Virus record (IMG/VR): IMGVR_UViG_3300037041_000405
Location: 1 to 23,362 of that record
Source of the DNA: a virus
Length of the DNA stretch: 23,362 nucleotides
Reading direction: 5' to 3' (one strand)
Shown here: positions 6,925 through 16,037 of the stretch, in pieces
How positions within the stretch are numbered: position 1 is the stretch's first letter
Layout of the letters: each line of letters opens with the position of its first letter
Made by a program: the position numbers and the translations under genes
Notes under the pieces: generated by a model
Told to the model about the DNA's origin: nothing
The model's input: the letters and a program-made list of their open reading frames with translations, nothing else
The model's database searches: none

Positions 6925-7550
6925 TTGGGATTTCAGGAAAAACACGTGTTGGTAAGGATACAGTTGGTAAAATTATCCAAAGATTAATCCATACAAAATC
7001 CAGTGAACTTTGGGAAATTAAACGATTCAGTGATAAACTGAAGATAATATCAGCTGTTTTAACAGGTTTTCCTGTTCATTACTTTGAGGATCAGGAATTT
7101 AAAGATTCTGAGATGGAAGTAGAATGGGACTATATCCAGGATGGTTTTTTACGTAAACGAGCTGAAGATGATGATAGAAAAAAGTATACTTATAGAGAGT
7201 TTTTACAAAGACTTGGTACTGATGCTATAAGAAATAACTTACATGATGATACTTGGATTAATGCGTTATTTGTAAATTATCATGCTGGAAGTAATTGGAT
7301 TATTACAGATCTTCGTTTTCCTAATGAGGCGGATGCTATTAAATCTTTAGGTGGTATTATTATACGTGTGGATAGACCTCTTGAAGATAGATATCCTGAA
7401 TTAACTAAAAGTATATTAGATAATTTTAATCATGAATCTGAAACGGCTTTAGATAATTATGAATTTGATGCTGTTATTGATAATAACGGTCCGACAGGTC
7501 ATTTGGAAATTTCCTTAAACGAGTATTTAAAATCTCGAGAACTGATATAA
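6915..7550 (+). CDS. Deoxynucleoside monophosphate kinase
   Basis: A 211-residue P-loop kinase that would phosphorylate dNMPs to dNDPs with ATP, feeding phage DNA synthesis. The Walker A loop is G8-KTRV-GK14-D15-T16, with Asp in the usual Ser/Thr place, a form common in T4 gp1-like dNMP kinases. Other family features are a tyrosine/arginine segment before FLQRLGTDAIRN (95-106), HDDTWINAL (109-117), the Walker B-like strand WIITDLRFPNEADA (128-141), followed by IIIRVDRP, and a C-terminal HESE...VIDN segment. The protein is complete despite the upstream insertion because the start and P-loop are re-supplied at 6915. It overlaps the endonuclease gene by 10 bases and has AGGAGG upstream. It is the last gene before a terminator. 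Confidence 0.9.
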   Translation: MALIGISGKTRVGKDTVGKIIQRLIHTKSSELWEIKRFSDKLKIISAVLTGFPVHYFEDQEFKDSEMEVEWDYIQDGFLRKRAEDDDRKKYTYREFLQRLGTDAIRNNLHDDTWINALFVNYHAGSNWIITDLRFPNEADAIKSLGGIIIRVDRPLEDRYPELTKSILDNFNHESETALDNYEFDAVIDNNGPTGHLEISLNEYLKSRELI

Positions 7551-7555
7551 CTGAA

Positions 7556-7571
7556 TAACCTAGTTAGGTTA
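7556..7571. repeat. Palindromic element between convergent genes
   Basis: TAACCTA-GT-TAGGTTA has 7-bp arms and a 2-base centre, six bases after the kinase stop. The spacer is too short for an RNA loop without breaking pairs, so it resembles a DNA-level dyad (protein-binding site) more than a terminator. It lies 20 bases before the terminator hairpin. Confidence 0.35.
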
Positions 7572-7590
7572 ACAATAAGAAAAAAAAGAA

Positions 7591-7619
7591 AGAGGGGATT
7601 ATTCCCCTCTATTTTTTTT
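7591..7619. terminator. Bidirectional rho-independent terminator
   Basis: AGAGGGGA (7591-7598) pairs with TCCCCTCT (7603-7610) around the loop TTAT, followed by A and eight T (7612-7619). On the other strand the stem is followed by a T-rich tract (complement of the A-rich 7579-7590). It lies between convergent genes and overlaps the last bases of the minus-strand giant gene, so it can end both transcripts. Confidence 0.9.
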
Positions 7620-10600
7620 ATTTTCTAGACATTATTGAATACTGAGTTCTTATACCCATTATAGGATCTAATGTACTTCCTGTAAGTCCTAATGCTGTAG
7701 CTCCGTATCTAAATGCTTTTATACCACCTTCACGTTGCCATAGATACGGACCGGAATCACGTTTATAATAAGCTGATTTATCACGTGTTGCAAGATCAAA
7801 TATACTACCAGCCATTTTTACATAAGTTTCAATAGTAGGTCCATAGGCTATACTACTTAGATTAGCTAAATCTTTATAGTCTTCTAAGCCATAACCCGGT
7901 AAAGGTATAAATGCTTCGTTTTCTTTTCTAACTTGAAGAGTCATTAACAAGGCATGGTTACTTAACCATCCAAACATATTAAACGGATGATCTTCATCAC
8001 CAGGAGCAAATAAGAATGGAAGGTGTCCACTCTTCTCTCTTAGTTTATCGTATTTGTCATCGTCGTCATCATCAAATCCGAACACTAAAGGTAATAACAT
8101 AGTTAAAGAGGTTAAAGCGACAAACTCGGTTAAAACCCTCATCATAGATAGTTTATCCTTAGTACTCATAACACTGAGATATTTACCTTTTGTTAGTATT
8201 ATAGTAAGCATATCATTCATAGCTTTTATATACCAACCCATCTCTAAACGTTCGGCTCCGATATTAAATCTTTCACTAGATTTCCATATATGTCCTTTAT
8301 ACTGAAAACGATACATAAACATCCTGGTAAAATATCTTCTTAAATAGGATACTAATCTAAATAGTAAGAATCTCTGAGCTTCTGGTTGTTCCCAAGGAGC
8401 ATAAGCTCCACCTAGTTTATTCTGAAGGTCGTGTTGACGATTAACAAAAGTATTGAACTTTTTCATGTCAGCTACCTTCATATCTTCACCATCTTTAAAT
8501 TGACTGAAGGTTTTACCGTTATTATATTTAGATATCCTTCTTTCTAGTTCTTCTTGAGTTATACCAAATTTATTAGCGTATTCTTCTAATGATGTAGTTT
8601 TACTGAATGTTACTATTCTAGGTCTTCTATCATACTCTGGATCAATACCATCTTTTAATACAGTTTCGGTTCTTTCAACTTCTTCAGTTGATCCATCGCG
8701 GTTATATACTAAGCTAGTAACTGATCGTTTTTCCCAGGCGTCTGTATAACTTATAGTAGTAGCATTACCATCAGCATCTAACTGATTAAGTTTAACTCCT
8801 TCCAGAGCTGAGAAAAATACCTCATATTGACCTAGTAACTGTAACCATTCCCTAGTATTATAAGATATACCGGCTTTCATAGGATTAGCTAATTCAGCAA
8901 CATCCTTAACAAATGATCGGCTAAATCTTCTACCAAAGTTTTTATCAACCCGACCTTGTGCCGCATCCATTATATCAGCTAAGTCTAGGTAAACGCTTTT
9001 CTCTTTATCTCCGTACATCTTTAGGGTTACTTCCGCAGCTGTTTTAAAAGCTAAAGCCTGTCCGGATGCCATATCTTTTAAATCATAATCACCACCCCCG
9101 ATAGCGTGAAGACTATACTGCCACTTTTGACCTAGGTAGTTTTTAACAGCAGAGGGTACATTAAACGCAAAGAAACCAAAACTAGCTCTACCAAATATAA
9201 GCTGTGAAAGTTTATTTAATCTAACGTTTTCTTTACTTCCTATACCTTTTTGAGAAATACCTTGAAATTCTCTTTCAATTAAATTATTAATAGCGTTTAA
9301 TCGATTATTCTCATTCTTCTTTTTTAAGAATCTTAAAGGAGATAATGGTCTAATCCTGTTTTCTATCCAACTTTTTTTATCAATTTTTTGTCTATCATCA
9401 ACACCTACTGGAGTACCATCTACATTGATTAAAGATTGTTTAACAGCCATTACATCTGGATACATTTGTATAAGATTTTTCTGCCTTATAGCTGATAGCA
9501 TGTATCTCATATAATTATTTACAATATCGGTATTAACATCCTCAATATCTATAAAGTCACTTCCAGCTATCTTAACACCCGATATCTCATCATCCATCAT
9601 ATCCAGATTAACTAAACGAGCCTGTTCTTCAAAGTTATTAAGACCTTCAGAATATATCTTTTTAGTACTTAATAAAAATTCCCTTACCCTTTTTACTAAT
9701 CTTGATATAGGATTGTCTTTAGCAGACATTTTCTTATTTCTAAGTATTTCAAGTTTACTAGAATAAAACCTTGGTAGATCTAAATAAAGTCTACCATATT
9801 TACTAACACCATTCTGAAGATCAAGTGCTTGCCATTTTAACTTTTCTATTACGTCAATTAAATCAGTATTCCCTGAATCTATAACTTCATAATATTTTTC
9901 GTTTATAAACTGATAAGGATCTTCACCACCTTCAAAGTCATCTTTATACTTATCGTAATAGTCTCTCATGTCTTCTCTATTCTTAGGAAGCCATTGACCT
10001 TTATTTGTTGTAGTAACCCCTATGATTTCTTTATTTCTATATTCATCTTTTACTGTTCTGTAAACATAATTTTCATTAGGTACTCTAGGAATACCATTTA
10101 CTATTATTTCTTCTTGATCAGTAACATCTTCCGGATTTTTAGCCGTATAAGACTCATAATAAGTAATATCCTTAGGTAAAAACTTATTATATAGATACAT
10201 TCTTTGGTAGTCTCCTTTATATCCTACCTTATGGGTTTTATCAAACCATTCTTTAAATTCAGCGTCCTCTAACAAAGGTTCAATACGAGCTTTACTTAAA
10301 TATGAATCATCAACACTAGCTAATGAGGAAATATCATAATTAGATAAGTTAAACCCATTAAAATAATCTATAACAACTTGAGGATTCCTTTGTCTTAAAA
10401 GGTTTAATTGATCATTAAAGTTATCTATATAATAATCAGAAGCAACAGCTTTTTGAAGATTACGTTTTTCTTCTTTAGCAGATTTTAAATCATCGAATAA
10501 TGTTGTGTCTAATCTTTGTCTTTTAGCTTTATCCCTCAGTTCTCTAACCTCAAGTTCAACTCTAGTATCAACACTCATTTCTGGAAAATCAGCAGGTATA

Positions 10601-13600
10601 TCAAATGCTTCTTTTAATTCTTCAATAGTATACTGATCTTTATTAATACCTATTTGGTATCTATCCCATTCTGCCTGGGTTAAACCGCTTTCTCTTACTT
10701 TTACTTCTTTATCTAACCTATCTATCTCATTATTAATCTCTTCTAATCTTTTTACTTCATCTTCTGTAAATTGAGAAGGATCATATTGTCTAGAAGAGTC
10801 TTTTTTACCTAATAGTAACTTATCTCGTTCTTTTGTAAGTTCATCCCATTGAGCATAATATTCTTCATTTGCTTTATCAATAGCTCTTATCTCAGCGTTT
10901 AACAACTTAATTCTTTCATTAATATTCCTAATACTTTCCCAGTATTCAGTATTTAATACAACAGTAGTTTCTGTAAGGAGAAACTCGTTCCATCTTTTGT
11001 TAAATTCTATATCCTGTTGAGCTTTATCTTTATAAGTTTTTGTTACCCAATCCCTTATCTCTTGTTTCTTTTGATAGAAATTTCTATTAAAGGCTTTAGT
11101 TCTTATAGATTTGGTATAAAATTTTTTAGATTGTTCTCTATATTCTATTAGCTTTTGAGCTATATCATAAGCATCACCCTTTTTAGTATTACCGTTAGTA
11201 TCTGTTAAAGAGTATAACTGATTAGATAGTTTTCTATACTTTTCAGCTAATGCGGTATCTCCTATAGCTTTACTCTCATTAATCCGATCTTGGTAATATT
11301 TAAGTTTGTTGTTAGCTATTTTACCGATAGCATCACTAAAAAAGTCAGATTTAAATTTATAAAACTCATCTTTAAAAGGTTGATAAAAATACTTCCTCTG
11401 CCACTTTTCAAACTCCTCCGCGGCTTCCATAAAAGCAGCTTCGTCTTCTACAGACAATGTATCATTATATGTAGCTTCCAGTTTTTTAAGATCTTCTCTT
11501 TTTTGAAATAAAACCGACTCCCAATTTTTATTAGGGTTTAATAGTCTCCATACTTTTTTAATTACATATTTAGGACCTTCTTTAATATCGGTATCATAAT
11601 AAGATATCTCATCCTGGAAAGCTACTTTATTAGTGAACTCTTGAGGATTAGATGGATTATAACCTAACTTTTTAGCAAGAGGACTAATATCATTCCACCA
11701 GGCTTCCATTCTAGATTGTGCTTCAGCCACAGTTCTATTGTAATTATCTTTAATAAACTTAGCTACACTCATTACTATAGGATCCTGATTGTACATATAC
11801 CCCTCTAAGAATCCGTTTAAAGCATGACTATCTCCAAGCTTTCCTTCTAAATACATTTCTATAGACTTTTCTAAAGATTCAAATTGACCTGTATCAGTAT
11901 TAAAGTTTCTAATAGAACTTTGCTTATACTTATCTTTTGTTCTTTGGATTAACCATTCAGGCATTTTTTTATCTTCTAACTTCTGAATTAGGTTATCGTA
12001 ATATTCTCGAATATATTCATCTAAACTCTCAAGTTGCTCAACAACTAAAGCGGTAGTAGATTTTTTATATATCTTATTAGTAATGTGCTTAGCAGATTTA
12101 AGCTTAGTTTCTACTAATGATAAGAAAGATACAAGATCATTTGGAATAAGTCCGTTAGTGTATTCACCACTTTCTATATCCTTTTTCATACCTTGGATAT
12201 AGTCTAACCAATAATTAATAATATCATTTTGAGTATGAGCTCGTTTTAAAAGATTTTTATCATTAATATTATTTAAAGTATCGTTAAGATCCTCAATCAT
12301 ATTATCTAAAGCTGTATCTAAAACTTCGATAGTTTCAACCAGGTTAGTAGCCTGATTAACAAAAAAGTTATAATCAGCTTTGAAATTAGCAAATTTACTT
12401 TCTATTTCAATTTTTACTTCTTGATCAGCTTCTCTAATAAGGTCTATATATTTATTAGCTTGATCATCTGTAAGTACATCCCGACCTTTTAAAAATCCTA
12501 TGATATCTTCATATATTGATATTGGATTAGTATCATCGTTTATAGATTCGGTTAATCGTTTTTCTAAATCGTTAATTACATCAGTAATCTCTTCAGATCG
12601 TTCCATCTGTTTGATTTCATTTAAAGTACCTTGTAACTTCTTACCGGTTGCTCCTAGCTTACTTTGTACTTCTTCAAATAGCGACTTACCATTTATTGTG
12701 GCAAATAAGTCTTTTATAGTGGTTCTTGATACTCCAGGTATATTATATCCTGGTAGAGCTAATCTATCAACAAATTTGTTTACCCTACTAGATAACTCTT
12801 TTATGTTTACTACTAATTTCTCATTATCAAATTTTTCATTAATATTTTTTATGACTTTTCTATTTTCTTCTCTGAATTCTTGAATCTCTTTATTTGTAAT
12901 ATCTTCAGCAGCTATAATAAAGTAATCTCCTTTAGCTAAAGACTTAGCTAAGTCATCTATTGTAGTATTAACATTTAGCTTTGATATATCTATTTTAGAA
13001 CCAAATATATTTCGTAGTAACTGTTTTACCTGGTACATGAATTCTTTTAACCACTCTAATAAACTACCTTTTTTATCGGTATTTACTAATTCAGCTGCTT
13101 TACCTAAAGACCAGGTTAAAACTTCTTTTTTAAAACCCATGCTATCTTTATCTAGTTCTGGGTATTCTTCGATAACCATTTGTTCAACAGTAGTCATCTG
13201 CCCATTATCTAGCTGGATAGTACTTGCTAAAGCTTGATTTACTAGTTTATTAAATAGCTCCGGATTATATACAGATAAAGCTTCAACTAAAGCGTGAGAA
13301 AACTCGTGAAATACAGTAGCTGTAGTAAACTGATCTTTATTAAAATATACAACCCCGTTATAAAAGAATGATTTTTGAGCTAAGTATTTATCTCCTAATA
13401 GCTCTTTAGCCTCTTCATCGGTAAGAAACTCGTAAGGTACATTTAACTGTTCAGTTAATCTATTGGCTAATTGTTCTAGTTCTCCTAAAGCTTTAACATT
13501 ATCATTACCTTGTATATCAAATAAACTATATAAATTTTTATTTCTTAATCCAGGAAACATAAGCTCCTGTATAGCAATAAGATCCTCATCTTCTGTAATT

Positions 13601-16032
13601 TCTGATACTAAATCTTTAGGTTCTAAAACATCTTTTTTAGGTAAAAACCCTATAGCTGATTCATTAATAAGCTTTTTAAACTTTTGAGAATCTTGTTTAT
13701 ACGATTTGTCTGAAAAGAAATTAGTTACATTTTCAGAACTGAAAAGTTTAGAATCAATTTGCATTAAAGTAGAAATAGCTGATTTTAAATTCTCCATCGC
13801 TTCTAAAAATTCTTCTTTCGATTTTTTTATATTTTCAGGAAGCTTTTCTGTCTTTACTACAGTAGTTTCAATTTCACCAAATACCGGTTTTATAATAGAT
13901 TTACTTATAAGTTTACTATCTTCAATTACTTTAAAGAAATTTTCGGATAAAGGAATTATGTTATTAAGAGCTTTAACAATATAATTATATAATTTTTCTA
14001 AGAAATTTAATTTTATGTTTTCTATAACATCTACTACTACTTCTGTTTCTCCAATTTTTTCCCGAGTTTTTACAATTTCTTCATATGTTTTATCTTGTAA
14101 AGTCTGTACTTTTTCTATAAATTCAAAAATATCATTACTTCTCAAATCTGTTTTTTGAATCCATTGTTTAGGATATAACATTAATTGTGTAGAAAAAGCT
14201 GTAAATTCCTTATATAAAGTATCATAACTTAATTCTCCACCTTTATTATATCCTGAACCAAATACTTGGTCCATCATTTCTTTTCCGAAAGCTGTATTAT
14301 AAAGCGAATCAAACGCTTTTCTTAAATCAAGTTCTTCTTCAGTACCATATGATAAAGCATGTAAAGCATGAAACGGTTCATGTAAAATAGCAGCTAATCT
14401 ATTAAATACTTCTTCTTCTTTTAAAAAATTCTTAACTGGTTTAGGTTTTTTATAAGTTTTTAACTCAAAAGGGTTAGCAAACCCAAGTATTTTAACATCA
14501 AATCCTGTATCAGCCTCTGTTTCCATATCTGACATATAATATTGCCCAGATATGTTATTAAAATTAATATTTAGCCAATTAAAATTACCTGAAAAGAAAT
14601 AATCTAAATGAGATATTCCGTTAGATAACTTTTTATCTTTAAACTTTTTAGTTATTCTTTCTTTAGCTGTTTTAAGAAACTCTTCATAAGGCTTGGCAAA
14701 AAGCTCAACAGTTTGCCAATTATATTGTCTAATAGATTCCCTCCATTTAGATAACTCGATAGTGTCCGAATTACCTGTCCAGTTATATGAAATATTTTCT
14801 AAAGCATAATCAAAATCTCCAAACGCAAGTTTTTGTAATTCATTGTAATCTATATTATTATGTTCAGCATATTTTCTTACATTTTCTTCTTCTGAAGAAG
14901 GCTTAAAATATCCAGTGCTGTTTAAGTAGTAAGCGATAGCTTTACGTAATTGTTTGGTAGTCATAGATGTATGATCAATAACTACATTTTCTCCCCATTC
15001 TACCCTCAATACTTTCTTTACACCTCCGGTTCTATCATAATTTTTAAAAGAAACTCCTTGTAATTTTTTGCCTGTAATTTTTTCTATTTCTGTTAATAGT
15101 CCTAATTTTGGAAGTTTGAATTTTACACTATTCTGTAATGTAATAGACGCATTAACATTTGTACTATCTTCAGGCGAATATGTTGTATTTATATAATCCC
15201 ACATATCATTTGGAAAAAGTTCTAACATTTTTCCAATTTCATCTAAATTTATTTTAAGAGAAGTTTCTTCCGGATTTAAAAACTTAATAGCATCATAAAG
15301 ATATTTTTTAGCTTGAGCTACATACTTAGCCTTAGAAGGTTTCTCACGATATAAAACAAATGCTATACTTCTATTAGCATTAAATATCTTAGTTGGTGTA
15401 TATTCTAATCCATATTTACTAGCAATATCAGATTTAACATCTTTTGTAGTATGTAAAACTCTTACATTAGTAGCTAAAACTTCTTCTTTATATTTATCTA
15501 ATATATTGTATAAATTAGATTTTTTGTTTTTGTTAGCTTTAATATAAATTAAATCTACATATTCATTATAACCTTGAAACTCTTGACCAGTTCTTTCATA
15601 TTTAGTTATAATTTTTGTAACTTTAAATTCATTCGGAAAAGCTTTTTCTTTATCTAAAATATAAGCAAATCTTGCAGCATCTTTAGAATTTAAAAAAACA
15701 TAGGATTGTCCTCCTTTAAATTCAAATTTTTCATCTTCTTGATTTGTAAGTAACTCATACTCAATTGTATTTTGAAGATTATCTTTTTCTTTATCAATAA
15801 GCTGAACTAACTCTTCATTTATTTTGAGAGGACTTTTAATAAGTTCTGGAGTATATGTGCCAAACAGTTCTTCTTTAAATGTGTTATATACCTCATCAGG
15901 ATTCCTAAATTCGTTATACATCATATAATCCTTTACTGCGTAGAAGAACGGATTAGTAAACCCTCTTGTTTTCAGGGCTTCTACTTGGTTTTTAAACTCG
16001 GGAGAACTAAAATTAAAGCATGCTTGTGACAT
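7618..16032 (-). CDS. Giant virion-type protein (2,804 aa) with two zincin metalloprotease motifs
   Basis: A huge multidomain protein of the type that crAss-like phages encode beside the virion RNA polymerase; delivery with the genome is inferred. Visible parts: an N-terminal region starting MSQACFNF; a first zincin motif HEPFH (551-555, in HEPFHALH) with a likely third ligand E609; a second zincin motif HEFSH (909-913) with a likely third ligand E970; a long charged helical and coiled-coil middle (about 1050-1900, strongest near 1704-1777); a well-structured C-terminal region including FFAFNVPSAVKNYLG (near 2285); and one hydrophobic stretch (about 2637-2653) followed by six Asp (2654-2659). 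No lysozyme or transglycosylase motif is recognised. The start is the only ATG before an upstream in-frame stop, 5 bases after the preceding gene. The protease role is inferred from motifs; substrates are unknown. Confidence 0.85.
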   Translation of the reverse strand: MSQACFNFSSPEFKNQVEALKTRGFTNPFFYAVKDYMMYNEFRNPDEVYNTFKEELFGTYTPELIKSPLKINEELVQLIDKEKDNLQNTIEYELLTNQEDEKFEFKGGQSYVFLNSKDAARFAYILDKEKAFPNEFKVTKIITKYERTGQEFQGYNEYVDLIYIKANKNKKSNLYNILDKYKEEVLATNVRVLHTTKDVKSDIASKYGLEYTPTKIFNANRSIAFVLYREKPSKAKYVAQAKKYLYDAIKFLNPEETSLKINLDEIGKMLELFPNDMWDYINTTYSPEDSTNVNASITLQNSVKFKLPKLGLLTEIEKITGKKLQGVSFKNYDRTGGVKKVLRVEWGENVVIDHTSMTTKQLRKAIAYYLNSTGYFKPSSEEENVRKYAEHNNIDYNELQKLAFGDFDYALENISYNWTGNSDTIELSKWRESIRQYNWQTVELFAKPYEEFLKTAKERITKKFKDKKLSNGISHLDYFFSGNFNWLNINFNNISGQYYMSDMETEADTGFDVKILGFANPFELKTYKKPKPVKNFLKEEEVFNRLAAILHEPFHALHALSYGTEEELDLRKAFDSLYNTAFGKEMMDQVFGSGYNKGGELSYDTLYKEFTAFSTQLMLYPKQWIQKTDLRSNDIFEFIEKVQTLQDKTYEEIVKTREKIGETEVVVDVIENIKLNFLEKLYNYIVKALNNIIPLSENFFKVIEDSKLISKSIIKPVFGEIETTVVKTEKLPENIKKSKEEFLEAMENLKSAISTLMQIDSKLFSSENVTNFFSDKSYKQDSQKFKKLINESAIGFLPKKDVLEPKDLVSEITEDEDLIAIQELMFPGLRNKNLYSLFDIQGNDNVKALGELEQLANRLTEQLNVPYEFLTDEEAKELLGDKYLAQKSFFYNGVVYFNKDQFTTATVFHEFSHALVEALSVYNPELFNKLVNQALASTIQLDNGQMTTVEQMVIEEYPELDKDSMGFKKEVLTWSLGKAAELVNTDKKGSLLEWLKEFMYQVKQLLRNIFGSKIDISKLNVNTTIDDLAKSLAKGDYFIIAAEDITNKEIQEFREENRKVIKNINEKFDNEKLVVNIKELSSRVNKFVDRLALPGYNIPGVSRTTIKDLFATINGKSLFEEVQSKLGATGKKLQGTLNEIKQMERSEEITDVINDLEKRLTESINDDTNPISIYEDIIGFLKGRDVLTDDQANKYIDLIREADQEVKIEIESKFANFKADYNFFVNQATNLVETIEVLDTALDNMIEDLNDTLNNINDKNLLKRAHTQNDIINYWLDYIQGMKKDIESGEYTNGLIPNDLVSFLSLVETKLKSAKHITNKIYKKSTTALVVEQLESLDEYIREYYDNLIQKLEDKKMPEWLIQRTKDKYKQSSIRNFNTDTGQFESLEKSIEMYLEGKLGDSHALNGFLEGYMYNQDPIVMSVAKFIKDNYNRTVAEAQSRMEAWWNDISPLAKKLGYNPSNPQEFTNKVAFQDEISYYDTDIKEGPKYVIKKVWRLLNPNKNWESVLFQKREDLKKLEATYNDTLSVEDEAAFMEAAEEFEKWQRKYFYQPFKDEFYKFKSDFFSDAIGKIANNKLKYYQDRINESKAIGDTALAEKYRKLSNQLYSLTDTNGNTKKGDAYDIAQKLIEYREQSKKFYTKSIRTKAFNRNFYQKKQEIRDWVTKTYKDKAQQDIEFNKRWNEFLLTETTVVLNTEYWESIRNINERIKLLNAEIRAIDKANEEYYAQWDELTKERDKLLLGKKDSSRQYDPSQFTEDEVKRLEEINNEIDRLDKEVKVRESGLTQAEWDRYQIGINKDQYTIEELKEAFDIPADFPEMSVDTRVELEVRELRDKAKRQRLDTTLFDDLKSAKEEKRNLQKAVASDYYIDNFNDQLNLLRQRNPQVVIDYFNGFNLSNYDISSLASVDDSYLSKARIEPLLEDAEFKEWFDKTHKVGYKGDYQRMYLYNKFLPKDITYYESYTAKNPEDVTDQEEIIVNGIPRVPNENYVYRTVKDEYRNKEIIGVTTTNKGQWLPKNREDMRDYYDKYKDDFEGGEDPYQFINEKYYEVIDSGNTDLIDVIEKLKWQALDLQNGVSKYGRLYLDLPRFYSSKLEILRNKKMSAKDNPISRLVKRVREFLLSTKKIYSEGLNNFEEQARLVNLDMMDDEISGVKIAGSDFIDIEDVNTDIVNNYMRYMLSAIRQKNLIQMYPDVMAVKQSLINVDGTPVGVDDRQKIDKKSWIENRIRPLSPLRFLKKKNENNRLNAINNLIEREFQGISQKGIGSKENVRLNKLSQLIFGRASFGFFAFNVPSAVKNYLGQKWQYSLHAIGGGDYDLKDMASGQALAFKTAAEVTLKMYGDKEKSVYLDLADIMDAAQGRVDKNFGRRFSRSFVKDVAELANPMKAGISYNTREWLQLLGQYEVFFSALEGVKLNQLDADGNATTISYTDAWEKRSVTSLVYNRDGSTEEVERTETVLKDGIDPEYDRRPRIVTFSKTTSLEEYANKFGITQEELERRISKYNNGKTFSQFKDGEDMKVADMKKFNTFVNRQHDLQNKLGGAYAPWEQPEAQRFLLFRLVSYLRRYFTRMFMYRFQYKGHIWKSSERFNIGAERLEMGWYIKAMNDMLTIILTKGKYLSVMSTKDKLSMMRVLTEFVALTSLTMLLPLVFGFDDDDDDKYDKLREKSGHLPFLFAPGDEDHPFNMFGWLSNHALLMTLQVRKENEAFIPLPGYGLEDYKDLANLSSIAYGPTIETYVKMAGSIFDLATRDKSAYYKRDSGPYLWQREGGIKAFRYGATALGLTGSTLDPIMGIRTQYSIMSRK

Positions 16033-16037
16033 ATATA

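Noticed and set aside
6941-6950. Palindrome AACACGTGTT in the kinase P-loop codons
   Set aside because: A 10-base palindrome is expected by chance many times in sequence of this size in total across similar patterns, and here it is fixed by coding needs; it could be part of an endonuclease site, but nothing supports that.
6191-6956. Group I intron carrying the endonuclease
   Set aside because: Only about 44 non-coding bases precede the gene and none follow it before the kinase start, too little for a group I core. No boundary gives the usual exon-end U together with intron-end G while restoring the P-loop frame.
8056-8074. Run of Asp codons as a functional microsatellite
   Set aside because: Six Asp codons are mixed GAT/GAC, so there is no pure repeat prone to slippage; it is treated as an acidic patch after the hydrophobic segment.
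12500-12883. Plus-strand open frame of 127 codons opposite the 2,804-aa gene
   Set aside because: It is antisense to a continuous conserved-type frame, has low-complexity Ser/Phe/Ile composition typical of a shadow frame, and lacks a start signal. The same applies to other plus-strand frames between 8054 and 19647 and the minus-strand frame at 2510-2692.
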